A DNA stretch of 8,555 nucleotides, taken from contig JASGCF010000130.1 in assembly GCA_030054275.1 (NCBI GenBank), positions 1-8,555 on the forward strand, written 5' to 3'. The position numbers were made by a program, and so were the translations under genes. Below the pieces are notes generated by a model, which was given only the letters and a program-made list of their open reading frames with translations, was not told the origin of the DNA and did not search any database. This document shows, in pieces, positions 1 through 6,874 of the stretch; within the stretch, counting starts at the first letter, position 1; each line of letters opens with the position of its first letter. The stretch is from Limnohabitans sp. Lineage in GTDB: Bacteria > Planctomycetota > Phycisphaerae > Phycisphaerales > SM1A02.

Positions 1-28
1 AGTGATCACACTGGTCTCGGTGATCACT
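1..28. repeat. Inverted repeat made of two GTGATCAC palindromes
   Basis: AGTGATCAC (1-9) and GTGATCACT (20-28) are perfect 9-base inverted repeats separated by 10 bases. Each arm contains the self-complementary octamer GTGATCAC (2-9 and 20-27), so the element is also a pair of palindromes 18 bases apart. It could form a hairpin downstream of yebC, or be a paired protein-binding site for a gene beyond the left edge. It touches the window edge and may continue outside. Confidence 0.65.
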
Positions 29-84
29 CTGTGTGATCGACCCCTGTGATAGACCTGTGTGTTGGACCCGTGTGTTGGATGACG
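20..84 (+). repeat. Degenerate 13-bp tandem repeat array downstream of yebC
   Basis: Five units start every 13 bases: GTGATCACTCTGT (20), GTGATCGACCCCT (33), GTGATAGACCTGT (46), GTGTTGGACCCGT (59) and GTGTTGGATGACG (72). GTG is invariant at the start of every unit, and GAC follows at position 7 in the middle three. A sixth, longer copy may start at 2. The 13-base period cannot keep a codon frame, so this is non-coding. It ends about 40 bp past the yebC stop and may extend beyond the left edge. Confidence 0.65.
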
Positions 85-94
85 GCTCAGCCGG

Positions 95-108
95 TGCAAA
101 GTGTTGCA
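95..108. other. Small inverted repeat between yebC and the 13-bp array
   Basis: TGCAA-AGTG-TTGCA is a perfect 5-bp stem with a 4-base loop, about 19 bases after the yebC stop. A second 4-bp GC stem (CGGC-TCA-GCCG, 83-93) lies next to it. Neither is followed by a U-run. Together they may form the 3' end of the yebC transcript, but either could be chance. Confidence 0.25.
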
Positions 109-126
109 TCGCGAGAAGTTCTGTCA

Positions 127-837
127 CTACGCGATGTTGGTGTAGACCTTCTGCACATCGTCGTGATCTTCGAGTGCATCGACGATGCGCTCCACCTCAG
201 CAAGCGTGTCTGGCGAAACATCCACCGTTTGCAGTGGAATCCACACAATCTCAGCGCTGTCAACCGTGAAGCCGCGCGACTCAATCGCGGTACGAAGAGC
301 GATCAGATTGTTCGGTGGCCCGAGGACTTGGAAGGTTTCGCCGTCGCCGTGCATGTCCTCAATGCCGGCCTCAAGACACGCCTCCATAATCGCGTCCTCA
401 CTCCCGCCTTCCACGATGATCTGCGCTTTCTGCTGAAAGCCAAATGCCACAGAGCCAGGAACACCGATCTTTCCCCCATTCTTATCGAAGATTACGCGAA
501 TGTCCGCTGCCGCTTTGTTCGCGTTCGAGATGAGACACTCCACAATCAACGCCACACCACCAGGCGCGTAACCCTCGTAGCGTGCGGGCTCATAGTGCTC
601 GGCACCACCTTCTCCGGTGCCCTTTTTGATCGCCTTCTCGATCGTGTCGCGTGGCATGTTGGCCGCGCGTGCGAGATCAACTGCGATGCGGAGCGAAGGG
701 TTGAAGTGCGGATCGCCGCCCCCAAGTCGCGCGGCCACGATAATGGCGCGAGAACACTTGCTCCAAATCTTGCCGCGCTTCTTATCGACGGCTGCCTTGC
801 GATGTTTGATGTTCTTCCACGCGCTGTGTCCTGCCAT
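127..837 (-). CDS. yebC: YebC/TACO1 family protein (annotated as transcriptional regulator or translation factor)
   Basis: The product has 236 residues, the usual length for this cytoplasmic three-domain family. It opens with the hallmark MAGHSAWKNIKHRKAAVDKKR; most members have MAGHSKW, so Lys6 is replaced by Ala here. Other conserved segments are GGGDPHFNPSLRIAVDLARAANMP, a DTIEKAIKKGTGE helix, YEGYAPGGVALIVECLISNANKA, and FDKNGGKIGVPGSVAFGF. The C-terminal domain ends in LEDHDDVQKVYTNIA. Members have been described as transcription regulators (PmpR type) and as translation factors that relieve ribosome stalling (TACO1 and bacterial YebC), so its role here cannot be fixed by sequence. I chose the ATG at 835-837 because it starts the family hallmark and AGAGGTG lies 4 bases upstream. 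A TTG start at 852 would place that ribosome site inside the gene. The stop is TAG. It lies 114 bp downstream of the TPR gene, so it may have its own promoter. Confidence 0.96.
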   Translation of the reverse strand: MAGHSAWKNIKHRKAAVDKKRGKIWSKCSRAIIVAARLGGGDPHFNPSLRIAVDLARAANMPRDTIEKAIKKGTGEGGAEHYEPARYEGYAPGGVALIVECLISNANKAAADIRVIFDKNGGKIGVPGSVAFGFQQKAQIIVEGGSEDAIMEACLEAGIEDMHGDGETFQVLGPPNNLIALRTAIESRGFTVDSAEIVWIPLQTVDVSPDTLAEVERIVDALEDHDDVQKVYTNIA

Positions 838-890
838 GACGCACCTCTGCAAACACTGCCTTCACTGCTTCGCGAACTTCATTCATTCGC

Positions 891-934
891 TTCGACAACA
901 CTTGTACAACGCCCCTACAACGCTCGTACAACAC
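891..934 (-). repeat. Four-unit 11-bp direct-repeat array upstream of yebC; possible operator array
   Basis: On the minus strand four contiguous 11-base units follow one another without gaps: GTGTTGTACGA (934-924), GCGTTGTAGGG (923-913), GCGTTGTACAA (912-902) and GTGTTGTCGAA (901-891). The core G[T/C]GTTGT is kept in all four, with A next in three. The array lies about 54-97 bases before the yebC start, where a promoter would be. Eleven bases is close to one helical turn, so every core would face the same side of the DNA. The period does not fit a codon frame. The regulatory role is inference; the repeat is directly visible. Confidence 0.6.
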
Positions 935-949
935 TCGCTTTCCGCGAGT
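933..949 (-). terminator. Short hairpin just after the TPR gene stop; possible weak terminator
   Basis: Read on the minus strand, ACTCGC-GGAAA-GCGAGT is a perfect 6-bp stem with a 5-base loop, starting 3 bases after the TGA of the TPR lipoprotein gene. The downstream bases are GTTGTACG rather than a U-tract, so it is not a classical intrinsic terminator. It could protect the mRNA 3' end, attenuate read-through into yebC, or be incidental. Confidence 0.35.
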
Positions 950-951
950 AT

Positions 952-3900
952 TCAGGGATTGCCGGCGCAATCAAAGACGCGCGGCACCATGCCCTTGGCA
1001 ACCGCGTCAACTTTCAAAAGTGCGCGATCCACAACCGCACCGTACGAGCGGCGAAGATACTCGGCTGGATCTACCAATTCCAAGCCAAATTCAGTGCGCT
1101 GCGATTCCATCAATCGCCGCGCAATGCCCTCCGGCGGATAGCGAAGTTCGGCAAGTTGCGCCACTTGTTGCCAGCAACGAATCGCGCCCTGTTGATCGCC
1201 ATCGCGCCACATGGCATCACCAAGATGGTCGAGTGCCTCGAGCGACGGATTCTCGGGATTCAGGCGTAAGGCCTGGCGGAAAAGCGTCAGCGCGCCCAAT
1301 CCTTCCGGTCCGTCGCGCAGCGCTCCCTCGCTCAGTCGCAGCAGACCGAGCGTATCAAGGATCGACGGATTGGAAGGTTCTTGCGAGGCAGCGCTCTCTG
1401 CCATCCGCCGAGTTTCATCGGTGACATTGCACGATTGGAGATCGCGATACGCAAGGTTGTTGAGCGCAGATGGCAACGCCGGATCAAGTTCGAGCGATGC
1501 ACGCAAGAGCGCGGCGCTTCCAGCATCATCGCCAAGGAGTGCATGCACATCGGACGCGCGTAACAGCATCAATGCGGCGGAAGGCCCTGCCTCGCGTGAC
1601 TCACCGTTCTTACCGATACCACGCGTGTCGCTCGCTCGCGAGGCAAATGGGGCAACACCTTCGGCTGTCAGCGTCTCGACCAAATGCGCGCTTTCCGCGT
1701 CCGAACCGCCAGAAACAGCAAACAACGCGATCGCCGTACGGGCGAGCGCTGCGCGTACAAGTGGATCGTGTCGCGGCTCACGCGCGAACGACGAGGCAAG
1801 AAGTGCTGCGGGATAGGGATCACCAGAAAGTACCGCACTGCGAAGCGCCTCAGCAGACTCAGAAGACTCAGAAGACTTGACAACTTCGGAAGCTTCAGAA
1901 GGAACCGTACTGTTGCCGATCGCGTCATTCGAAACGGCAAGTAGATCGGTGCCACCATTCAACTCGACGATCACGCGCAACATGGCAAAAACTTGCGGGA
2001 GTTTCGCAGCGTCCAGCCTGCGCGACATTTCCGCACATCGCACGGCGAGCGCGCGAATGTCCTCAAGCGGCATGCCAGCGAGGAGCGCGAGCCGCATCGC
2101 GTCGCCGACATCACGAACCTCAAGAAAGACGACGCGATCAACCAAGCCACGCGTTGCGCGCGACATGCGCTGCGCTTCTTCACGACGCGTTGTTGCGACA
2201 AGCGCCGCAGCACGCAGCAGGCTTGTCGCGCCTTGCTGCGAAAGAGTTGGTGCAATCACCTTCGACGCAGCTTCCACACATGCGGCGGCTCGACTGACAT
2301 CGCCCATCGCAACGAGCGCGAGCGCCTCCGCTGCAATCGCCTCGGGCGTGCGAGGGCGACGCTGCGCATTCGCCATTTGTAATGCCTGCCGATCAGCGGG
2401 CGTCATGCGCTGTCGACGACGAAACTCGTCGCGAATCCCACCTGCGGCTACCGCGCGTCCGTTTGAATCCTGGTCATTGAAATCCTGGTCGTTTAAATCT
2501 TGGTCAGCGGCAGCAAGCGCACACGCATCAAGAAACGCCTCAACAGCCGGTCTCCCAGGCCATGAACTCTCCAACGCGCGCGCTGCTCGCTGCATTCCAA
2601 GCGGCTCTGCGGCAGTTCCAAGGCGCGCACGAAGTGATTCAAGCGAGCGAAGTTCCGGAGCGAGCGCGTCGAGAAGCACGAGCGACTCATCCCCTGTTGT
2701 CAGTCGCGCACCGAGCAGCGTCCGCGCATCTCTTTGCAGGAATTCCGCATCGCGCGACGCAAGATTCGCGTCGCTGCGAGGCTCGCTGCGATCAGGCGAC
2801 AATCCCGCTGGCCGCTCAAACTGCGCAGCGCGCGCAGGGTCACCGATGTTCGACCACGCCACATGCAACGCTGCACATGCTGCGCAACCCGCTTCGCGCG
2901 CTGTTTCCTCAAGTGTGAGAAGTAAGGTGCCATCGCGAAGTTCGCTTGCGCAGTAGATCGCAGCCGCCAGTGGCACAGCGCTCGCCGGATCCCGTGCCAG
3001 TGCAGCCAACGCCTTCGAAAGGCCCAGTTCTGTACTGCCATACAAGGCAAACACACGAGCAATCAGCGCTTCCTTTGTCTGAAGCGTCGCATACCGCTCA
3101 AGCAACGCCGCGATCTCATCTGCGTCATATGGACCAGAGAGCAACGCCTGTGCAGCAAGATCGACCAATTCTGGGCGCCGCTCGATCAGTACGACAAGCG
3201 CTTCAATCACAGCCTTTGGATCACTTCGAAGCGCGGCCCGCACGACCAATCGAAAGGTCAATCCGTCGAGTGTGTCTCGGGAAACGCAGAGATCGAAGAG
3301 CGCCGAAATGTCACTCGCACTGTTGTCCTGCGAACTCAGAAGATCGCGGAGTACGGCCGCGCGACGATCACCCTTCTGCGCCACCACCGCGAGATCAGCG
3401 CGCAACGGCGCAAACGCTGCGTCGCGCATCTCTGGCTGTACACGCGCAAAGTTCTCGAGTGTTCGCCAAAGCGTCACTTCCGAAATCGGAGGAACGCACG
3501 CTGATCGAAGGCGCACGACAAAATCGCTCGGCGACTCTGCGAGTGCATCGAGCCTCATTTCCGCCATGGTGCGGACCGCAAACAAGCTTGTTTGATCGGA
3601 CGCGACACGCTCGAGCATCGCGCGTGCGTCGTCGACTCGTCCAACCATGACGAGCGCGTCTGCGCGAAGGATTTGCCGCTGCGCAACAGACGCATGCGGA
3701 TCGGTCACGCTCGTCCCTGTCGTGGTGGCATTGGCGTTCGGATCAGCGGTCGAAGGGCGTTGCGAGTCGATGTTCGGATCGACCTGTGCGTCCGCCGCGT
3801 CAAGCGCCTCAAGCGCAGCGCTGCCTGCACCAAGCGAAAGCGCACACAACGCAGCCTGCTCTTCGATCTCGCGCGGCGCGGTCGGTAGTGGAATCGACGC

Positions 3901-4587
3901 CCCACGCAGAGCAAGCGCTCCGTCGCCAATAAACCACGCGAGATATCCCAGTGCTTCGCCGCGACGCCCGCGTTGTACCGCTTCAAGTCCACGGAACGCC
4001 ACACCGATCGCATTCCGCGGATCTGCGATCACGATCTTGTCGAGCACACTGCGAACTTCTTGCGTTGAACCGCGCGATAAATTCGCCAAGAGAAGCAGTT
4101 CGAGCGGTTCCACTCGTGTTGGTGACGCACGAAGTGCGGCATCTGCGGCAGCAATAGCACGCTCCTCATCTCCATTTCGCAGTGCCTCAGCTGCCTGCCG
4201 CAGAAATGCCTGTGCATCCGAAGTGAGCGGAGCGCGTTCGGGTGAGTCTGCGAGTTGAACTCGGAACTGCGCCATTGATCGCAAGTCGTGCGATGGTGTG
4301 AGGCTCGAATCCCTGCGGATTTCCGCAGGAAAAACACCGATCGCAAGTGCTGGATCGATGCACGCGACGCCGCCCTTCGCAAAGTTGCCTGCGAGGGTCT
4401 TGGAATCCATCACCTCACGCTCGCGCTCGACCGCGAACGATCCACCACTGCGAGCGTGATCGCCCGCACCTGTTCGGGTGCATGCAGAAAGCGAAACAAG
4501 CGAGAGGACGATCGAAACCGACGCCAAATGGACGGCGCACATCGTGCTTCGACGCAAGAGAACTCGCGCCATCATGGCGAGCGTCAC
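952..4587 (-). CDS. Large TPR-repeat predicted lipoprotein
   Basis: The product has up to 1,211 residues. The N-terminus has basic residues (RVLLRR), a hydrophobic stretch (about 18-34) and a lipobox LSAC with Cys36, so export and lipid anchoring are predicted. Tetratricopeptide-like helix pairs are clear at about 123-190 (AAEALRNGDEERAIAAADAALRASP) and at about 1005-1147 (ALNNLAYRDL, SILDTLGLLR, LDHLGDAMWRDGDQQGAIRCW). The long Ala/Leu/Arg-rich middle looks like a divergent alpha-solenoid. Low-complexity stretches interrupt it at about 268-298, at 695-709 (three DQDxN units) and at a Ser/Glu run. TPR proteins are usually scaffolds; no enzyme motif is seen and no partner can be named. The GTG at 4587 overlaps the upstream stop (GTGA). 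ATGs at 4575 and 4572 would also leave a good signal peptide, and GGTGA lies 8 bases before 4575, so the exact start is open. It ends with TGA at 952-954. Confidence 0.9.
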   Translation of the reverse strand: MTLAMMARVLLRRSTMCAVHLASVSIVLSLVSLSACTRTGAGDHARSGGSFAVEREREVMDSKTLAGNFAKGGVACIDPALAIGVFPAEIRRDSSLTPSHDLRSMAQFRVQLADSPERAPLTSDAQAFLRQAAEALRNGDEERAIAAADAALRASPTRVEPLELLLLANLSRGSTQEVRSVLDKIVIADPRNAIGVAFRGLEAVQRGRRGEALGYLAWFIGDGALALRGASIPLPTAPREIEEQAALCALSLGAGSAALEALDAADAQVDPNIDSQRPSTADPNANATTTGTSVTDPHASVAQRQILRADALVMVGRVDDARAMLERVASDQTSLFAVRTMAEMRLDALAESPSDFVVRLRSACVPPISEVTLWRTLENFARVQPEMRDAAFAPLRADLAVVAQKGDRRAAVLRDLLSSQDNSASDISALFDLCVSRDTLDGLTFRLVVRAALRSDPKAVIEALVVLIERRPELVDLAAQALLSGPYDADEIAALLERYATLQTKEALIARVFALYGSTELGLSKALAALARDPASAVPLAAAIYCASELRDGTLLLTLEETAREAGCAACAALHVAWSNIGDPARAAQFERPAGLSPDRSEPRSDANLASRDAEFLQRDARTLLGARLTTGDESLVLLDALAPELRSLESLRARLGTAAEPLGMQRAARALESSWPGRPAVEAFLDACALAAADQDLNDQDFNDQDSNGRAVAAGGIRDEFRRRQRMTPADRQALQMANAQRRPRTPEAIAAEALALVAMGDVSRAAACVEAASKVIAPTLSQQGATSLLRAAALVATTRREEAQRMSRATRGLVDRVVFLEVRDVGDAMRLALLAGMPLEDIRALAVRCAEMSRRLDAAKLPQVFAMLRVIVELNGGTDLLAVSNDAIGNSTVPSEASEVVKSSESSESAEALRSAVLSGDPYPAALLASSFAREPRHDPLVRAALARTAIALFAVSGGSDAESAHLVETLTAEGVAPFASRASDTRGIGKNGESREAGPSAALMLLRASDVHALLGDDAGSAALLRASLELDPALPSALNNLAYRDLQSCNVTDETRRMAESAASQEPSNPSILDTLGLLRLSEGALRDGPEGLGALTLFRQALRLNPENPSLEALDHLGDAMWRDGDQQGAIRCWQQVAQLAELRYPPEGIARRLMESQRTEFGLELVDPAEYLRRSYGAVVDRALLKVDAVAKGMVPRVFDCAGNP
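2461..2505 (-). repeat. Three-unit 15-bp tandem repeat in the TPR lipoprotein gene
   Basis: Three in-frame 15-bp units encode DQDLN, DQDFN and DQDSN (residues 695-709). The units differ at only a few bases. They form an acidic, Asn-rich insertion between helical stretches, most likely a flexible loop of the solenoid, and they look like a slippage product. Confidence 0.85.
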
Positions 4588-6257
4588 CGTCGTCGCCCGC
4601 GCGACTTCGACGCCGCGCGAGCATTGGTCTTTGCTTTGCCCGCAGAAACCTGCTTCGTCGCCTTGTTCGAAACTTTCTTTGTGGCGCTCGTCGCTGATTT
4701 CTTTGCGGTCGGCTTCGCTGCTTTTTTCGCAGCTTTTTTCGCGGTCTTTCTCGTGATCTTTGTCGCAGTCGGCTTCGCTGCCTTCTTCACGACTTTCTTC
4801 GCCGACTTCGCTGCGGCACTCTTTTTCGCAAGATCACGCTTCGCAAGATTACGCTTCGCAAGATCACGCTTCGCAAGGGCACGCTTCGCAAGGGCACGCT
4901 TCGCAAGGGCACGCTTCGCGAGTTCCGCTTGCTTCAACTTCAGTTTCTGCGCAGCGATTTTCTCCGCTGCCAACTTCTTGGCGGCCAGTTTCTTTTCGGC
5001 TGCCAATTTCTTCGCAGCGAGTTTCTTCGCAAGCGCTGCTTGCTTCGCTTCCTTCGCTTTGGCTGCCTTCAACTGCGCGGCCTGCTTCGCGGCCAACGCC
5101 TTGGCCTTCTTCGCATCGGCAAGGGCCTTTTTCGCGGCCAACTTCTTCGCGAGTGCTGCTTTCTTCTCGGCGATTTTCTTGGCAATCTCGGCCTTCTTGC
5201 GCCGCTCGGCTTCCACTTGCAGACGACGCTTCTCGGCATCTTCCGCGCGCTTGCGTGCAAGGGCTTCGCGCTCAAGTTGCTTCTCTACACGCTCTTGCTC
5301 GGCGCGCACCTTCGCCTCTTCACGCGCGATGCGATCCGCTTCGCGCTGGGCAATCGCTGCAATGCGTGCAGCCTCGCGCTCAACCTTCGCACGAACACGC
5401 GCCTCTTCGGCCTCGCGCTTCTGACGAATCCGCTCCTCTTCGCGCGCGATCTCTTCCAATCGACGCGCTTCGATCGCGCGTGCCTCTGCCTCGATTGCTT
5501 CTTGCTTGGCTCTTTCTTCCTTCGCACGCTCTGCTTCGATCGCAGCGCGGAAGCCATCGTGACGCGCGAGATACGCCTCACGGAACTTCATGCCTTCCTT
5601 CACGGTCTCTTTGGAATTCGGCTTTGCTGCAGATTTCAGAGCAGCACGATTCATCGCGTCGAGTGCGAAATGCACCCGAGGCAACTCTTCCTGCCGATGA
5701 TTCTTGCCAATCCACGCGGCGACCTCAGCCGTGGTTGCTGTGCCATCAACGGCACCTTCGCGATGAAGTAACTCCACAGAGGTGTCATCGAGAATCGGCG
5801 CAGGATTTTCGAAAGCGACAAGCAGCGTTCTGCCGGCCACAAACGGCGGAATCTCGGCAAGTCCCTCGACATACGCGCGCTGGTCCTTCCGCGAAAGCCC
5901 TCGGAGATGATCGAGCGAGGTGCGGTGTTGGCGGCGGAAAATATCATTGAAAGTGGCGCGCAATCTTCGCGCCCGCTCCTCGACAAACGGATATTTCTCG
6001 CCGATCGTCTCGATGACTTCGCGCTCAAGCATGACGCGCAGTTCATTCACATCGACCACGATCCGCGCAATCTTCTCAAGTGCCTCTCCGGCCTGCGCGG
6101 GCGTGCTTTCCCACAGCAGATAGTTCGTGAGCAGAATCGCGAGCGGATCATTCGCCTCATGTCCAGCAAGCACGGGAGTTGGACCAAGTGCTCCACCGGA
6201 TGCGAACTTACGAACGACCGCAGAAAACTTAGAAGGACGGACAAGCTCGATTTTCAT
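4584..6257 (-). CDS. Degenerate endonuclease III-like (HhH-GPD fold) domain fused to a coiled coil and histone H1-like tail
   Basis: This 557-residue protein has three parts. Residues about 33-207 match the helical order of endonuclease III by eye: a DPLAILLTNYLLW helix (compare Nth SPFELLIAVLLSAQ), then VIETIG and a basic helix, a helix-hairpin-helix-like AEIPPFVAGRTLLV (134-147, compare ALPGVGRKTANVV), and ILDDTSVELLHR (155-166, compare IAVDTHIFRV). The catalytic Asp position is kept (D158). The catalytic Lys is absent: there is no Lys between 125 and 184. The protein has no cysteine, so the 4Fe-4S cluster is also missing. Residues about 236-350 form a Glu/Arg/Ala-rich predicted coiled coil, and 350-557 a Lys/Ala tail like histone H1, with seven LAKR pentapeptides. 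I infer a non-catalytic DNA- or RNA-binding, chromatin-like protein, probably cytoplasmic since no signal peptide is seen. The start ATG overlaps the rbfA stop and has only a weak ribosome site (GAGAG), which fits coupling. The gene is certain; the fold assignment is inference. Confidence 0.9.
   Translation of the reverse strand: MKIELVRPSKFSAVVRKFASGGALGPTPVLAGHEANDPLAILLTNYLLWESTPAQAGEALEKIARIVVDVNELRVMLEREVIETIGEKYPFVEERARRLRATFNDIFRRQHRTSLDHLRGLSRKDQRAYVEGLAEIPPFVAGRTLLVAFENPAPILDDTSVELLHREGAVDGTATTAEVAAWIGKNHRQEELPRVHFALDAMNRAALKSAAKPNSKETVKEGMKFREAYLARHDGFRAAIEAERAKEERAKQEAIEAEARAIEARRLEEIAREEERIRQKREAEEARVRAKVEREAARIAAIAQREADRIAREEAKVRAEQERVEKQLEREALARKRAEDAEKRRLQVEAERRKKAEIAKKIAEKKAALAKKLAAKKALADAKKAKALAAKQAAQLKAAKAKEAKQAALAKKLAAKKLAAEKKLAAKKLAAEKIAAQKLKLKQAELAKRALAKRALAKRALAKRDLAKRNLAKRDLAKKSAAAKSAKKVVKKAAKPTATKITRKTAKKAAKKAAKPTAKKSATSATKKVSNKATKQVSAGKAKTNARAASKSRGRRR
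4698..4787 (-). repeat. Duplicated KKAAKPTA-type Lys/Ala/Pro motif at the C-terminus
   Basis: KKAAKPTA occurs at residues 490-498 and again at 510-518 of the same protein, joined by ITRKTAKKAAK. The underlying DNA copies are near identical (plus-strand core tcggcttcgctgc). Lys/Ala/Pro motifs of this sort are typical of histone H1-like bacterial tails (for example HctB and AlgP types), which are disordered and bind nucleic acid by charge. The functional reading is by analogy. Confidence 0.7.
4821..4925 (-). repeat. Seven-unit 15-bp tandem repeat inside the H1-like tail
   Basis: Seven contiguous 15-bp units encode the pentapeptide [E/A/D/N]LAK[R/K], residues 445-479 of the endonuclease III-like/H1-tail protein. 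On the plus strand three consecutive units (tcgcaagggcacgct at 4871, 4886 and 4901) are identical at the DNA level, while the others differ by one or a few bases. Identity at silent positions points to recent expansion by slippage or unequal crossover. The period keeps the reading frame, so copy number can change without breaking the protein. Each unit adds two basic residues spaced as on one face of a helix. Confidence 0.92.
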
Positions 6258-6874
6258 GTCGTCTTGCTCTCACTTTCGTCATGTCGCTTCTCTTCTCCCG
6301 CGTCGTGTGCACCATCTTGTTCATGATGGCGAGCAGCACGAATCGCGGCTTCAAGCGCGGATTCGCGCTTCAAGCCAGCATCAAGATCAAAAAGCAGACG
6401 GGGCACGCGCCCAATGCGTGTTTCATCCATGACGCGCCGCCGCAGGAATCCTGCTGCTGCGCGCAATCCAGAGAGCGTGAGTGACGCACGCTCTTCTGGA
6501 AGTACAGAAACCTTCAGTCGCGCCTCTGCGAGATCGGGTGTGACATCAACCGCGGTAATGGACACCATGCCCTGTACGCGCGGATCGTTGAGCCCGCGCG
6601 TGATCTCTGTCTGCACGGCGCGTCGAATCTCGCCAGCAATTTGGCGAGGCCGATCCGATGACGGTTCTGTATCGGCAAGCGGCCCACGCAACGGCGAGGT
6701 TCGAAACGGAGACTTTCGCGGCTGCGGCGTTCGCACACCGTCTCTTTCACGAGACCCAGAGTTCCGCCCAGCATCACTCCCGCGACCACGACGATCCGCA
6801 CCCGCATTCGGGTCGCGTCTGCGCGGCTGCGGAGCGCCTTCTTCAGGGTTGTCGGTGTCTCGGGGTCGCTTCAT
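6254..6874 (-). CDS. rbfA: 30S ribosome-binding factor A with a long basic N-terminal extension
   Basis: RbfA is a KH-fold protein that binds immature 30S subunits and assists 16S rRNA 5'-end maturation. The core lies at about residues 74-184: IAGEIRRAVQTEI helix, the LNDPRV motif, a strand ending in VTPDL, the KVSVLPEE strand, LRAAAGFLRRRV helix, and RVPRLLFDLDAGLKR. The 206 residues compare with a usual 110-140. The excess is a 73-residue N-terminal segment rich in Arg, Pro, Asp and Gly that looks disordered, plus a short acidic, His-rich tail. The ATG at 6874 is chosen because it is the first in frame and GGAG lies 10 bases upstream. A shorter protein starting nearer the core is conceivable, but I see no Met between residue 1 and the core. 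It follows infB and overlaps the next start by 4 bp (ATGA, 6254-6257), indicating translational coupling. Confidence 0.93.
   Translation of the reverse strand: MKRPRDTDNPEEGAPQPRRRDPNAGADRRGRGSDAGRNSGSRERDGVRTPQPRKSPFRTSPLRGPLADTEPSSDRPRQIAGEIRRAVQTEITRGLNDPRVQGMVSITAVDVTPDLAEARLKVSVLPEERASLTLSGLRAAAGFLRRRVMDETRIGRVPRLLFDLDAGLKRESALEAAIRAARHHEQDGAHDAGEEKRHDESESKTT

Larger units (their letters stand above)
838..951. other. Intergenic region between the TPR gene and yebC
   Basis: This 114-bp gap is the second longest non-coding stretch after the left end. It holds the hairpin next to the TPR stop, the 11-bp array, and the yebC ribosome site (AGAGGTG, 842-848 on the minus strand). TTG-containing hexamers within the array could act as -35 elements, but I find no convincing -10 partner, so no promoter is called. 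Confidence 0.6.

Noticed and set aside
838..951. Promoter for yebC
   Set aside because: TTGTAC/TTGTAG hexamers look like -35 boxes, but they are part of the repeat array, and no -10 box at 16-18 bases matches well.
782..970. 62-codon minus-strand frame overlapping the yebC start, with a plausible internal MNEVREAVKAVF segment
   Set aside because: It overlaps yebC out of frame and runs through the 11-bp array, whose period does not fit codons. A leader peptide cannot be excluded, but nothing beyond the short segment supports it.
46..1269. 407-codon plus-strand open frame
   Set aside because: It lies antisense to yebC and the end of the TPR gene, crosses both non-coding repeat regions, and its product resembles no family. 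YebC on the other strand is unmistakable.
1877..2956. 359-codon plus-strand frame
   Set aside because: It is Ser/Arg/Ala-rich, antisense to the middle of the TPR gene, and has no recognisable domain.
4288..5424. 378-codon plus-strand frame rich in Phe and Ala
   Set aside because: It is the antisense shadow of the Lys/Ala-rich tail (AAG/GCN codons read backwards give Phe/Ala/Arg). It has no domain or convincing ribosome site.
4760..5950. 396-codon plus-strand frame with SQDHA/SQGHA repeats
   Set aside because: The peptide repeats only mirror the 15-bp repeats of the minus-strand gene; Ser/Arg/Pro-rich composition is typical of a shadow frame.
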